A stretch of 64,000 bases of DNA from Diplonema papillatum (lineage: Eukaryota; Euglenozoa; Diplonemea; Diplonemida; Diplonemidae), in NCBI GenBank assembly GCA_030068145.1, contig JAPJBO010000035.1, positions 1-64,000 on the forward strand. The letters are read 5' to 3'. Below are positions 10,697-19,639 of this stretch, piece after piece. Below the pieces are notes generated by a model, which saw only the letters and a list, made by a program, of their open reading frames with translations, was not told the origin of the DNA and searched no databases. Made by a program: the position numbers and the translations under genes. Each line of letters begins with the position of its first letter. Position 1 is the first letter of the stretch.

Positions 10697-10769
10697 TAGG
10701 CTACAGCTAAGTTTCACATGCCGGCCGACACGACTGCGTCGTTCAAACGCTGGCTGGCAGTACACATCT
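10697..10769 (-). pseudogene. Distal RNase H fragment of the older, interrupted retrotransposon
   Basis: Read on the minus strand from 10769, this gives MCTASQRLNDAVVSAGM, matching the younger element's MCMASKPLNEAIVAAL. It joins in frame to the RNase H fragment that ends at 15332 (..TTVAAVAQK). The two pieces are one gene split by the 10770-15331 element. A TGA follows soon after and the rest is lost. Confidence 0.8.
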
Positions 10770-10857
10770 TCTCGTAGTTTAACTGAGGGAATATCGATAT
10801 TGCAAGCATACCTTCACAGGTTCCCCCTCCCCGTTTACACACAACACGTCCCGTTCG
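10770..10857 (+). repeat. Split direct repeat A1
   Basis: Starts TCTCGTAGTTTAACTGAGGG and ends CGTCCCGTTC. It recurs as A2 at about 15107-15194 with two mismatches. It is the left terminus and should contain the transcription start of the full-length RNA by analogy with related elements; no promoter motif is visible. Confidence 0.9.
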
Positions 10858-11234
10858 CCCATCCTCCAAAAAATTGTGGCCACCGTATCGCTATCGATCA
10901 CGAAGGACAATTTGGCATCTGGGCGCAGTTTAACAGGGTCGTTGGAAGCGTTCAACCTGCATCTTGCCAAGATAAAGCAGGGGAAGGCATACATTTGCTG
11001 AGGCTCTGAAGACGATGTGCGTGAAGAGTCAGCACAGATCAACAAGTCGTCCTTCTATTCGTGTACTTAAGCCGCACCGACATCCCGACGTCTGCCGAGA
11101 CGCTCTCGAACAAACTGCTCACCGGCAAGGGTTATCGCTCAAAGGTGCATGAGGTTTGAAGCGCACTAAAAGGAAAGACAAAAGTAACATCGGAAACACA
11201 AGAGTTTAGCACCGAGTTTGCTGGAATATTTTCT

Positions 11235-11738
11235 ATGTCGAGTCCGGAGCCCAACTTTGCTCCATATACCCTGAGTGAGATGCACACCGCACGAGCCAGG
11301 GCAGTTTCTCCCTCCGCAACAGCTGGTCAAGGTTTACCAGCCCCGACACAAATGTCGGAACGTATGCTCCTGGATCAGGCAGAGGCGCTCGTCGGCAAGC
11401 TAGTGGTATACTCTTGTAAGAGGAAAGACGATGCCTCTGAGTGGACCAAGCATGCCGGAGTGTTAACAAAAGTGGGAGTGTCGGAGGGAGAGACCCCGTA
11501 CCGTGTGCGATTAAGTGAAGCATTCAACTACTTGCACGGGATTTCATCATTTGATGGCCCAGAAAAAGAGTTTTTGCTACCAGACCCGAATTGGTTGTAC
11601 AACAGATTAGTCGAGGCCTCTGTGCATCAGACTGAGGCGGCCCAACATGAAATGAATCTATTGCAGCAAACTATGGAAGCACGACTGGCAGGGATGGAAA
11701 GGAGATTACGATCGCAACAGGAACAAGAGAAAGGTTGA
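11235..11738 (+). CDS. Retrotransposon ORF1 (gag-like, unassigned)
   Basis: A 167-aa ORF starting at ATG 11235 (MSSPEPNFAPYTLSEMH). It has a Ser/Pro/Ala-rich start, a central region with LVGKLVVYSCKRKDDASEW, and a C-terminal helix rich in Gln, Glu and Arg (RLRSQQEQEKG) that could be a coiled coil. No known domain is recognised. Its place, first in the element, is that of gag. ORF2 begins 25 bp after its stop in another frame, so the two may be a gag split by a frameshift or two real proteins. Confidence 0.55.
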   Translation: MSSPEPNFAPYTLSEMHTARARAVSPSATAGQGLPAPTQMSERMLLDQAEALVGKLVVYSCKRKDDASEWTKHAGVLTKVGVSEGETPYRVRLSEAFNYLHGISSFDGPEKEFLLPDPNWLYNRLVEASVHQTEAAQHEMNLLQQTMEARLAGMERRLRSQQEQEKG

Positions 11739-11763
11739 TTTCGATCAAGAATCAGAGGCCCAA

Positions 11764-12234
11764 ATGAAAAGTGCCGATCATACGTGGTCTCATCCTGCTG
11801 CAGTAAAGAGTGTAGATGAGTGGAAAGAAATGTTTGAAACGCGTGGCCCAGATGGGTTGTTGTTTGCTTTGCAAGCACAATATGTAAGTGGGTTAACTGG
11901 GCTGCAAGGGGGGAAGGATTTGGAAGCTGCCTTTGATCAACTACGGCTTTGGGTAATTGGGTGTGCAATGACTTCAGGTTGGGAATCCACGGCTTTGCTG
12001 GAGTTGGGAAACGTCCTGTTGCGCAATTTGCGCGTACATCATTATCATGTACGAGACCGTATCCCACGGGGAGCACTGCTGGACAAATTGAAGTTGTCCA
12101 ACTCTTCGTCAGACGAAGTAGCGAAAGCGGCGATTGCGATTGGTAAGAAAGGAAAAGGAAAACGGCAATTCTTTTCAGCTTCTGCAAAAGGATACAAGGG
12201 ACAGGGAAACGCCAGGGCAGAGAGAAATCATTGA
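11764..12234 (+). CDS. Retrotransposon ORF2 (gag-like)
   Basis: A 156-aa ORF from ATG 11764. The first part is helical in character (WKEMFETRGPDGLLFALQAQ and a following AAFDQLRLWVIG). The C-terminus is strongly basic and Gly-rich (IGKKGKGKRQF and GYKGQGNARAERNH), fitting nucleic-acid binding by a Gag protein. No zinc knuckle is seen. The call rests on position and composition, not on a recognised family. Confidence 0.55.
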   Translation: MKSADHTWSHPAAVKSVDEWKEMFETRGPDGLLFALQAQYVSGLTGLQGGKDLEAAFDQLRLWVIGCAMTSGWESTALLELGNVLLRNLRVHHYHVRDRIPRGALLDKLKLSNSSSDEVAKAAIAIGKKGKGKRQFFSASAKGYKGQGNARAERNH

Positions 12235-12363
12235 CTGGCGTTCTTTCTGCCTTCTCCCCCGCCAGTCACGTCGATATTCATACCTCAGTTTGGCAAACAG
12301 AAGATCTGCACGGCCAAGAATCCGATTCGCTCACGAAAAGAACTTACAACACTCGGACACCAA

Positions 12364-13383
12364 ATGCGAAAAATGCAGCGCGACGCATTGCCGACAGAAT
12401 TTGGAGACTCCAACCTACAGCCTCGAAAACAGACAATGAATACCTTTGCCAAGGCTGTGCTCAAAAATCTGGCAGCAGGAATAGGGAGAAAGAGAGCTCA
12501 CACCAGAGAAGAAGGTGTTACTGCAAACGAAGCAGAAATTCTGCTCCAAGATCTGGTCTCAATTATGTGGGCTCGATCCACAACAGCCCAAAGACGCCAC
12601 CTGTGGAACAGGTTGGTAAGATGGACTTCAGCCCAGGGATTACCTCTGAACGCCGACTCAGCAGCGCTATTCGTAATGGCAACCCGTGTCAGCCCTCAAG
12701 CACAGTTGGCTTATGCGAAAGGAATATCAGCAATGTTGGGGTATTTGGGGCTCGACAATCTCCCTATTTTGAATGTAGCAAGGGCTCTCCGAGCCGTTGG
12801 GGGAAACATTCCCATTCGACAGGCATTGCCGATGGACAAGAAGGTTCTCTTGAAGTGGGCGCAAGAGCAGGACCCAGCCCTCTGTTTGGCGGCTCTATTA
12901 GCATGGAAGTCGGCGAGCAGGTGGGGAGAAGTCGCAGCTCTGGGATCGTCCCAGTTTCTACTGGTCCAGGAAGAGGAGGTGATTGTGGACTGGGGCACAA
13001 CCCCGAAAGGAAAACGGGCCAACCCTTTTTCTCCGTCACGCTGGACAGTGATAAAAGGCGACCTGACCAGAGTAATTGCGACACTTGTCCGAAGCTTAGG
13101 CAGTTTTCAAAGTCTGACCCAAGTAAGCACGGCCGAGCTAAACGCGCTTTGGAACAAGGATCCTCGAATGCGGCCGTTCTCCGGTCACAGTATCAAGCGA
13201 GGAGCTCTTTCACATCTTTTCCAACTGTTGTCTCAAGGTGTCCCTCTACAAGATTGGCTTATAGCGCGTTTAGCGAAACATCAAGGGGCATCGGGTCTTC
13301 CCGAAATGACCATAAGATATGGAGGCGATCCAATTGCGTTAGCGCGTGCCCTGAAGACTGGGGAAGTGACGCGATATTTATGA
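12364..13383 (+). CDS. Retrotransposon tyrosine recombinase (YR)
   Basis: A 339-aa tyrosine recombinase, the integrase of this element class. The N-terminal half resembles a core-binding domain (MWARSTTAQRRHLWNRLVRW; then an AYAKGISAMLGYLG region). Catalytic motifs are visible: Arg in KSASRWGEVAAL, the H-x-x-R box in FSGHSIKRGALSHL, and a C-terminal Tyr in MTIRYGGDPIALARAL. It should excise or integrate circular cDNA at short identical sequences. The stop overlaps the RT start as ATGA at 13380-13383, which suggests coupled termination and reinitiation. A frame that is open across this gene belongs to the RT only after 13380. The older copy at 16781-17746 has the same motifs. Confidence 0.9.
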   Translation: MRKMQRDALPTEFGDSNLQPRKQTMNTFAKAVLKNLAAGIGRKRAHTREEGVTANEAEILLQDLVSIMWARSTTAQRRHLWNRLVRWTSAQGLPLNADSAALFVMATRVSPQAQLAYAKGISAMLGYLGLDNLPILNVARALRAVGGNIPIRQALPMDKKVLLKWAQEQDPALCLAALLAWKSASRWGEVAALGSSQFLLVQEEEVIVDWGTTPKGKRANPFSPSRWTVIKGDLTRVIATLVRSLGSFQSLTQVSTAELNALWNKDPRMRPFSGHSIKRGALSHLFQLLSQGVPLQDWLIARLAKHQGASGLPEMTIRYGGDPIALARALKTGEVTRYL

Positions 13384-15023
13384 GTTCACACAACAAGCAT
13401 ACTCTGACCCGGCGTGCCCATTGTTCCAGAATCCCGGCAACAGATGAAGAAAGAAACGCTCCACTGCACGCTACAAAGGTGCAACCTTTACAGGTTGAGA
13501 AGCTGAAGCTAAGAATGAGGAAATGCGTACGGGAACGTTTTGATCTCGTTTGGAATGCAACTTTTAATCCCCCGTCTTCTCAATCGTTACCAATGAGAGG
13601 TATCCGTTCTTCATTCAGTGCTGCTCATGCAGAACAATTGGTGAAGTGTGATATTGCTGCTCCTGCAACGGGACCAGGAACCTTGATGTCTGTACCTTTC
13701 ACGGTGTTGGAAGAGAAGCCCTCGGGCTTGAGACAGAGGTTTATATTATGGACACGTGAAGCAAATGAAAACTTGAGGGCTTCATACAAAGCTCAGGTGC
13801 CGTTAGAACATGTTTCTAAGTACATACATGTAGTATCGAACGAGTGTGCATCCCTGAGGGACTTACGGTGTGGATTCTATCAGGTAGAAATACCTGAGGG
13901 TTCGCGGAAGCATTTTCGATACACCGACGATAAAGGCAGATGGTTCGAACTAACCCGGTTGCCTATGGGACACAGTTGTGCTCCAGAACTTATGCACACC
14001 CTGACATCAACCATTGGAGGGCACCCGGACTATGTCAAGGAGGAATACAGGGCCCAAGACGTGACTGTCCATACCTGGATAGACAATATTCGTCTAACGG
14101 GGAGCGAAAGGTCGGTAAAGGCAGAAACAGCCCGTCTGGACAAGACGGCGCAGGGAGCCGGTGTGACTTGGAAACCGGAGGACAGCGAGGATGCAGCCTC
14201 CGTGTATGATTTTATCGGGGTAAGTTTTGACCACACAAAAGGTGAAGTTTCGCCTTCAAAAAGACTCTTGTCAAAGTTAGAGAGCGTGCAGTTTGATAAA
14301 GTAACTGCCGGAGAGTTGGAGTCTTTTGGAGGCCGACTCATGCACGCAAGCGCCGTATCAGGGGTACTACTTGGTCGGTTTTGGTTTGCGATTAAGTTCT
14401 TGCGGCGAGTCATTAACAGCCTCAACTCCGGGAAAAGAAGCGCTTCCTCTCTTGTAAGTATCCCTCCTTCCGTTCAAAAGGAGTTAAAAGTTTGGCGTGC
14501 TGCTGTTGGAAAACCGCTCAAAGTACAAAATATCCTTCCATGCACCCCATTTGATGTTTTTGTTGATGCTTCACTGCGAGGATGGGGCATGGTTGCAATC
14601 GACAACACTACTAAGGAAGTAATCGTCGCAGGCAATTCATGGACTGATGCTGAATCCTTGTTGCACATCAACATTCTAGAAGCGTTGGCGTTCCGCAACG
14701 CAATATTTGCTCTGCCTCCCGCTTTTCTGAGTAATAACGTTCATTTTAAAGTCGATAACACGACTGTAGCATCCGCAGCAAGGAAGGGTATGTGCATGGC
14801 CTCAAAACCCTTAAATGAGGCTATTGTAGCAGCTTTGTCAAGACTGCGTGAAGTGGGGGCCACCTTCACAATTGCTTGGGTGCGCTCTGCGTCGAATATT
14901 GCGGATTTACCTTCCCGCATGTCGCCCCAGCTGCTTTCTTCCAGGAATGGAAAGAGGGTAGTTGAACAAGCGTTGCGGAAGTTTTTTACACGCGATGGGG
15001 TTCGTTCTCGTTCGGAAGGTTAG
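13380..15023 (+). CDS. Retrotransposon reverse transcriptase/RNase H
   Basis: A 547-aa protein starting at the ATG that overlaps the recombinase stop. RT motifs: DLRCGFYQVEIP (motif A Asp), LPMGHSCAPELMH (motif B) and HTWIDNIRL (motif C). Motif C has Asp-Asn in place of the usual Asp-Asp; the older copy has the same, so it is a lineage trait and not a lesion. RNase H motifs follow: FVDASLRGWG, INILEALAF, KVDNTTVAS and SNIADLPSRM, giving the full D-E-D-D set. No DIRS-type methyltransferase domain is present. The last 25 bp lie inside repeat B1. Confidence 0.92.
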   Translation: MSSHNKHTLTRRAHCSRIPATDEERNAPLHATKVQPLQVEKLKLRMRKCVRERFDLVWNATFNPPSSQSLPMRGIRSSFSAAHAEQLVKCDIAAPATGPGTLMSVPFTVLEEKPSGLRQRFILWTREANENLRASYKAQVPLEHVSKYIHVVSNECASLRDLRCGFYQVEIPEGSRKHFRYTDDKGRWFELTRLPMGHSCAPELMHTLTSTIGGHPDYVKEEYRAQDVTVHTWIDNIRLTGSERSVKAETARLDKTAQGAGVTWKPEDSEDAASVYDFIGVSFDHTKGEVSPSKRLLSKLESVQFDKVTAGELESFGGRLMHASAVSGVLLGRFWFAIKFLRRVINSLNSGKRSASSLVSIPPSVQKELKVWRAAVGKPLKVQNILPCTPFDVFVDASLRGWGMVAIDNTTKEVIVAGNSWTDAESLLHINILEALAFRNAIFALPPAFLSNNVHFKVDNTTVASAARKGMCMASKPLNEAIVAALSRLREVGATFTIAWVRSASNIADLPSRMSPQLLSSRNGKRVVEQALRKFFTRDGVRSRSEG

Positions 15024-15110
15024 GTTCATCCTGCCCGGCCGAGACGATTTCCCCTTCGCTTCTTTACTGCGCGTCCCCTTTCCGTTCACATGCATGCAAG
15101 ATGGAATTCT
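14999..15110 (+). repeat. Split direct repeat B1
   Basis: A 112-bp repeat starting GGTTCGTTCTCGTTCGG and ending GATGGAATTCT, identical to B2 (15220-15331). Its end abuts A2, recreating the junction expected when the two element ends are joined in a circle. Confidence 0.9.
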
Positions 15111-15194
15111 CGTAGTTTAACTGAGGGAATTCCGATATTGCAAGCATACCTTCACAGGTTCCCCCTCCCCGTTTACACACAACACGTCCCGTTC
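15107..15194 (+). repeat. Split direct repeat A2
   Basis: Internal copy of A1 directly following B1. A 25-bp pyrimidine-rich stretch (15195-15219) separates it from B2. Confidence 0.9.
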
Positions 15195-15219
15195 TTCTTT
15201 TTCCCTCCCTCCCCACCCT

Positions 15220-15331
15220 GGTTCGTTCTCGTTCGGAAGGTTAGGTTCATCCTGCCCGGCCGAGACGATTTCCCCTTCGCTTCTTTACTGCGCGTCCCCT
15301 TTCCGTTCACATGCATGCAAGATGGAATTCT
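15220..15331 (+). repeat. Split direct repeat B2 (right terminus)
   Basis: Identical to B1. The older element's RNase H sequence resumes at 15332 on the minus strand, fixing the right end. Confidence 0.9.
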
Positions 15332-16784
15332 TCTGTGCAACTGCGGCCACCGTTGTGTTGTCCACACGGACATCGACGCTTCCGACCCCGCTTTGCGGCA
15401 ACACGGCTATGGCTCGCTCAAAAGCCAAGGCCTCGAGCTTGTTTATGTGCAGGGCACCTTCGGATTTAGTCCAGGACCCACCGAAGACGTGCATCTCACC
15501 AGTCTCGCGCGAAACAATCACGGCACCCCAGCCCTTCAACGAGGCATCCACAAAAATAAGAAACGAAGGTCCATCGGACTCAGAGGGAGGCAGGGAGGGA
15601 GAAAGAACACGTGCCTTGTGAACCGAACGAATCCAATCTTTCAATTCAGAGGCTGCACAGCGGGGCACTTGAACTTTGTCAGCCGGTGTCCGCGAACATC
15701 GATTCAGCGAGTTCGTGACCCGCCGCAGAAACTTCAACGCCCACCAAAAGGAACCGGGAAACACTCCAGAGATTGAGCTTGCGTGAAGCAGCCGTCCCCC
15801 TAGAGACTCCAGTTCTCCAGCCGTGATGCAAGACAAGTCGGCCTTGTCAAGCTTCCCGAGCAGCTTCTCTGACGGGGCGACCGTGTTGGCGCCGTGATCG
15901 AAGTCGACTCCGATGAAGTCGTATCGACATACCCCGTCGTTGCTGTCTGCTTCTTTCCATGAGGCATTTGCCTCCTTCGCCAAACAATCCATTTTCATTG
16001 TGTGGGCGGCGATCTCACGGGCGGAACCGTACAACCGGATGTTGTCAATCCAGGCATGTACACCCACGTTCTTTGCCGCGTGCTCTGGAGCAACAAAGGC
16101 CGGATCCGCGGCCAATACCGATGTCAGCGTGTGCATGATCTCTGGTGCACAGCTGTGGCCCATTGGCAACCGATTCATTTCGTACCAGGTCCCCGAGTCG
16201 TCTACGAAACGAAAATGCTTTCTTGACTCGGGTGGGATCTCTACCTGATAGAAACCTGTCCGCAGGTCGCGGGTTGTCGCACACTCGCCGAGCACCGCGT
16301 CGAGGTATTCTGACACGTGCCCCAGTGGGACATAGGCTTCATAGCCCTCACTCTTTAGAGCAGACTTAGCTTCCTGGGTCCACAAAATAAAACGCTGTCG
16401 CATTCCTGTCGGCTTGACAGTGAACGGGACAGTTTCCAAGGTTCCTGGGGCTTGCGCTACTGAAGCAATACCGTTCTCGACGAGGGTTCGCGCGTGCGAC
16501 CCTTGGAACATAGAGCATCGGGGTGTCTCTTTTTGACGCACGTTTTCTTCTTTTTTCAAGCAGGTTTTTGGTTGGAAGGTGGTGTTCCACACGGACTCAA
16601 AACGATCGCGGACGCTTTTCCGCATCCGGTTCTTCAAGAAATCAACACGCATGGGTGTAATGCTAGCAACGTGTAGCGGTGATTCCCGTTCCTCTGCCGT
16701 TCGAGGCAGGCGGGTCGCATGAGAGCGCCGTGTGATTGTATGGCGAGTTTTGAGAGGAGAGGGAGAGGCAGGAGGAGGAATCAC
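15332..16784 (-). pseudogene. Older YR retrotransposon: RT/RNase H, interrupted
   Basis: The minus-strand reading is open from 16784 to 15332 with DLRTGFYQVEIP, LPMGHSCAPEIMH, HAWIDNIRL, FVDASLKGWG and DVRVDNTTVAA. It stops inside RNase H where the younger element is inserted; the continuation is at 10769-10697. The junction with the upstream recombinase is GTGA (GTG at 16784, recombinase TGA at 16783-16781), where the younger copy has ATGA. It is clearly homologous to, but diverged from, the younger copy, so it is a separate lineage and not its duplicate. Confidence 0.88.
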
Positions 16785-17746
16785 AAGAGGGCCGTCGCGT
16801 GGGCTGTTCCCAACGCTTCGGCCATTGCTACCGAATCGCTTCCGTAACGGAGCGTCATGTCGGGAATCCCACTCCCTTGGCCTTCTTTGTGTTTCGCGAG
16901 CCGTCCAATCAACTCTAGAGGCAACCTGGCCCCTTGCTCTACCGCCTTGAAAAGGTGTGTTGTGGCTCCCCGCTTGATGCTGTGACCTGTAAAGCCGCGC
17001 ATCTGGGGGTCTTTCTGCCACAAAAGTGCTAATTCTGCGGTTGTTACGGGACAGAGTTGATGGAACGGCTGCAGTGTTTGGAATAGGGAGGCGATCTCGG
17101 ATGTCAAATCCCCAACCACCACAGCCCACCTTGAACGAGTGAACGGGTTGGATCTTCGCGACTTCGGAACTGAGGCCCAGTCTAAGACCACTTTTGAGTT
17201 TGTCACTTTCAAGAACTGGTGTGATCCTAACTGGGTCACTTCCCCCCAACGACTTGCGGTTTTCCACGCAAGAAGGGCCGCCAGCTGCAGCTCGGGTACT
17301 TGACGGCGTGCCCAAGCCACCAACTTTAATTTGGTTACCGGCCGGGCCTGGTGCACAGGAATGGCTCCCCCGACCGCTCTTAGTGCCCCCGCAAGACTGT
17401 GCAGGGACTGGGCAGGCATGCCGATATGCCGGAATGTCCCCGCTAATGCTTTTGCTTTTGCATAGGCGAGCTGTCCTTGCCGGCTGACCTTTGTAGCCAA
17501 TACAAACAGAGCCGCCGAATCCGCGGTCAACTGCAATTTGTTTGCGGCTGTCCATCGGACTAACCAGGCCCACAAATACTGGCGCTGGGTCGAAGTGGAC
17601 CTGGCCCACATTCGACTCACCAGCGATTCCAACTCTCCCCAGGCTTCCTCTGCTGGAACCACTGCTTCGTTGTTCACAAAAAACAAAAGAGTCGAGGGAC
17701 GAGGAAACCTTTCGGTGTTTAGTATGTACACTAAAACAAGGATCAA
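16781..17746 (-). CDS. Older YR retrotransposon: tyrosine recombinase (5'-truncated element)
   Basis: About 300 aa match the younger recombinase: MWARSTSTQRQYLWAWLVRW, KTASRWGEVTQL (Arg), FTGHSIKRGATTHL (H-x-x-R) and MTLRYGSDSVAMAEAL (Tyr). The catalytic set looks intact. No in-frame ATG precedes the conserved part; the first codons shown by the open frame (TTG at 17746) are not a credible start. Upstream of about 17755 the gag region is gone, so the element is 5'-truncated. Confidence 0.8.
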   Translation of the reverse strand: MILVLVYILNTERFPRPSTLLFFVNNEAVVPAEEAWGELESLVSRMWARSTSTQRQYLWAWLVRWTAANKLQLTADSAALFVLATKVSRQGQLAYAKAKALAGTFRHIGMPAQSLHSLAGALRAVGGAIPVHQARPVTKLKLVAWARRQVPELQLAALLAWKTASRWGEVTQLGSHQFLKVTNSKVVLDWASVPKSRRSNPFTRSRWAVVVGDLTSEIASLFQTLQPFHQLCPVTTAELALLWQKDPQMRGFTGHSIKRGATTHLFKAVEQGARLPLELIGRLAKHKEGQGSGIPDMTLRYGSDSVAMAEALGTAHATALL

Positions 17747-17866
17747 TCATCTCTGCTCTCGGTCGCTATTTATTCCCGCAGCGAGCCTGAGAGTAAAATT
17801 GGGTTCTTGCCCACTGCCAGTGAAAAAAACTTCTCAGTGTGAGAGAAAAAAAAAAAGCACAACTAA

Positions 17867-17992
17867 AGCTCAACTTCATCAAAAATTACTGCAGAGTTTG
17901 TTCCAAAATTTTAAAATTCAAAAACCCATTTTTTTTCTGGAAATAAAATTTTGGCCATTTCCAAAAAAGACACAAGGTTTTGACCCTGCATG
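17867..17992. mobile_element. MITE M6, right part only
   Basis: The right half of the 212-bp MITE, ending GACCCTGCATG and followed by TTATGTAAA as after copy M5 (23384). It sits at the left edge of the duplicated segment, so it is the same insertion as M5, copied and then truncated. Confidence 0.75.
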
Positions 17993-18435
17993 TTATGTAA
18001 AAGTCAACCTGCCCCGATTCTTTTCTCCTGAGATGTGTCTTTTGGCTTGGCTAGTCAACCTGTGAGGCAATACTAATATGCCTGGCCGCGGACGCCTTCA
18101 ATAAGCTGACAGCCAAGGAGGATGAGCAGGTTGATGTGCGGCAGTGTGAAGCGACCATCGAGCAGTGTGATATTAACTTACTTACGAACTTTCACTCTAA
18201 TCAAGATCGTCCCACCTACTATTTTCTAAGAAGCAATCATGTGCTTTGTTCCTCTTTTCCCCCTTTGAAACGTCCTGCCCACTCCTTACCGGAAAACAAG
18301 TATGCATTGTAAACAACTACGCACTTTTTCCTTCGTGTTCTTGCAGGAGGTCCGCAACAAGGTGGCACCAAGCCAACTGCACAAAACCACGAAGCCCGCA
18401 AAGTGATGCTGATGTGGACTTGGCGACCCAAATAT
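17993..18435 (+). repeat. Duplicated segment, copy 1
   Basis: Nearly identical to 23385-23840 (GTCAACCTGCCCCGATTC onward). It contains the start of a possible short ORF (MPGRG..) that is broken here but reads through 113 aa in the other copy. The segment continues after two MITEs at about 18865-18950 and again, after an insertion, at about 19065-19120. Confidence 0.85.
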
Positions 18436-18647
18436 CATGCAGGGTCAGAACCTTGTGTCTTTTTAAAACGCTCCCGCAGGGCCGATGGACCCCAAAAAAA
18501 ATTTTTGGCAAAAAAAAATTTTGCTCAACTTCCGCAAAAATTACCACAGAGTTTGTTCCAAAATTTTAAAATTCAAAAACCCATTTTTTTTCTGGAAACA
18601 AAAATTTGGCCATTTCCAAAAAAGACACAAGGTTCTGACCCTGCATG
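18436..18647. mobile_element. 212-bp MITE, copy M3 (TSD ATAT)
   Basis: First of two tandem MITEs at one ATAT site. The empty site is preserved in the duplicate segment (CCCAAATATGGCAAG near 23833). Confidence 0.9.
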
Positions 18648-18651
18648 ATAT

Positions 18652-18860
18652 CATGCAGGGCCAGAACCTTGTGTCTTTTTGGAAATGGCCAAAAAAATTT
18701 CCGGAAAAAAAATGAGTTTTTTGAATTTTAAAAGTTTGGAACAAACTCTGCAGTAATTTTTGAGGAAGTTGAGCAAATTTTTTTTTTCCGAAAATTTTTT
18801 TAGGGCTCCATCGGCCCCGCAGGAGCGTTTTAAAAAGACACAAGGTTTTGACCCTGCATG
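18652..18860. mobile_element. MITE, copy M4 (TSD ATAT), opposite orientation to M3
   Basis: Separated from M3 only by ATAT and followed by ATAT at 18861-18864. The second MITE therefore landed in the target duplication made by the first, or the reverse. Confidence 0.9.
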
Positions 18861-19205
18861 ATATGGCAAGTTGGGGGCAGCCTCCCTACCAGACTACACC
18901 CTGAACCCTTTTCTGGAGCTTGTACCCCTCCTGCATGAAACTCGGAAAAGTTTTTTTTTTTTTTGGAACAACATACCACGCTGGACATGTCAGTACAAAA
19001 AAGAAAGTTGGCAGCGTTGGAACCTGCCATGTAAAGATACAAAACAGGTCCTTCGCACACACACTTTCCGCACGTTCCGCATGTGAATTAAATTTGAGCC
19101 CAAAAGCATCGGAAGCCATGATTACTAGGTAAAAAAGCCTTTTACAGTCCCTCGGAAGGGTTTATTGTCCCTCGGAAGTTTTTTTTGCCCTCGGGTCCCC
19201 CTTGA

Positions 19206-19639
19206 GTCTTTTTAAAATGCTCCCGTGGGGCCGATGGACCCCAAAAAAAAATTTTGGAAAAAAAAAAAAATTGCTCAACTTCCTCAAAAATTATTCTAAT
19301 TTATTCGGGGAATCAGCCCATCCGAAGATGCTAAACCAGTATTGTGATCACTACTGCGATCCAGGAGTTGGTGAGTTGGGAGTTGGGTCCGAAAGTTTGC
19401 CCGCCCCCCCTTGCCCCCTGTGGCCTTGGCTTTCGTCAAGGCTTTCCGTTTTTCCACAGCGTAAAGTACAAACGTGCCGATTCTTGCTTTCCCCTTTTCA
19501 TAGCTGGCAGCTTAAATCGAAGGACAAGGCCGATTCCTGCAGAGTTTGTTCCAAAATTTAAAAATTCAAAAAACCCATTTTTTTTCCGGATTTTTTTTTT
19601 TGCCATTTTCAGAAAGACACAAGGTTTTGACCCTGCATG
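19206..19639. mobile_element. MITE M7, split by an inserted segment
   Basis: A MITE left part (from about 19206, lacking the first 17 bases) and right part (about 19540-19639) are separated by about 240 bp of unrelated sequence at 19300-19540. Confidence 0.7.

Larger units (their letters stand above)
10770..15331 (+). mobile_element. VIPER/Ngaro-like tyrosine-recombinase retrotransposon (complete)
   Basis: The 4562-bp element has gag-like ORFs, a tyrosine recombinase and an RT/RNase H, in that order. It is bounded by split direct repeats: A1 (10770-10857), B1 (14999-15110), A2 (about 15107-15194) and B2 (15220-15331). A1 and A2 differ at two bases; B1 and B2 are identical. The A1-B1-A2-B2 arrangement is known from Ngaro, VIPER and PAT relatives of DIRS, which integrate through a circular intermediate. 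The gene order with recombinase before RT is that of VIPER. The flanks rejoin the host gene in frame without a target duplication, as expected for a tyrosine recombinase. All main ORFs are open, so it may be young and active. Confidence 0.9.

Noticed and set aside
12231-13379. A 930-aa ORF beginning at 12231
   Set aside because: Its first 383 codons only shadow the recombinase gene in another frame. The RT homology starts after the ATG at 13380.
16785-17750. N-terminal part of the 821-aa minus-strand ORF
   Set aside because: It shadows the older recombinase. Only the part below 16784 resembles RT.
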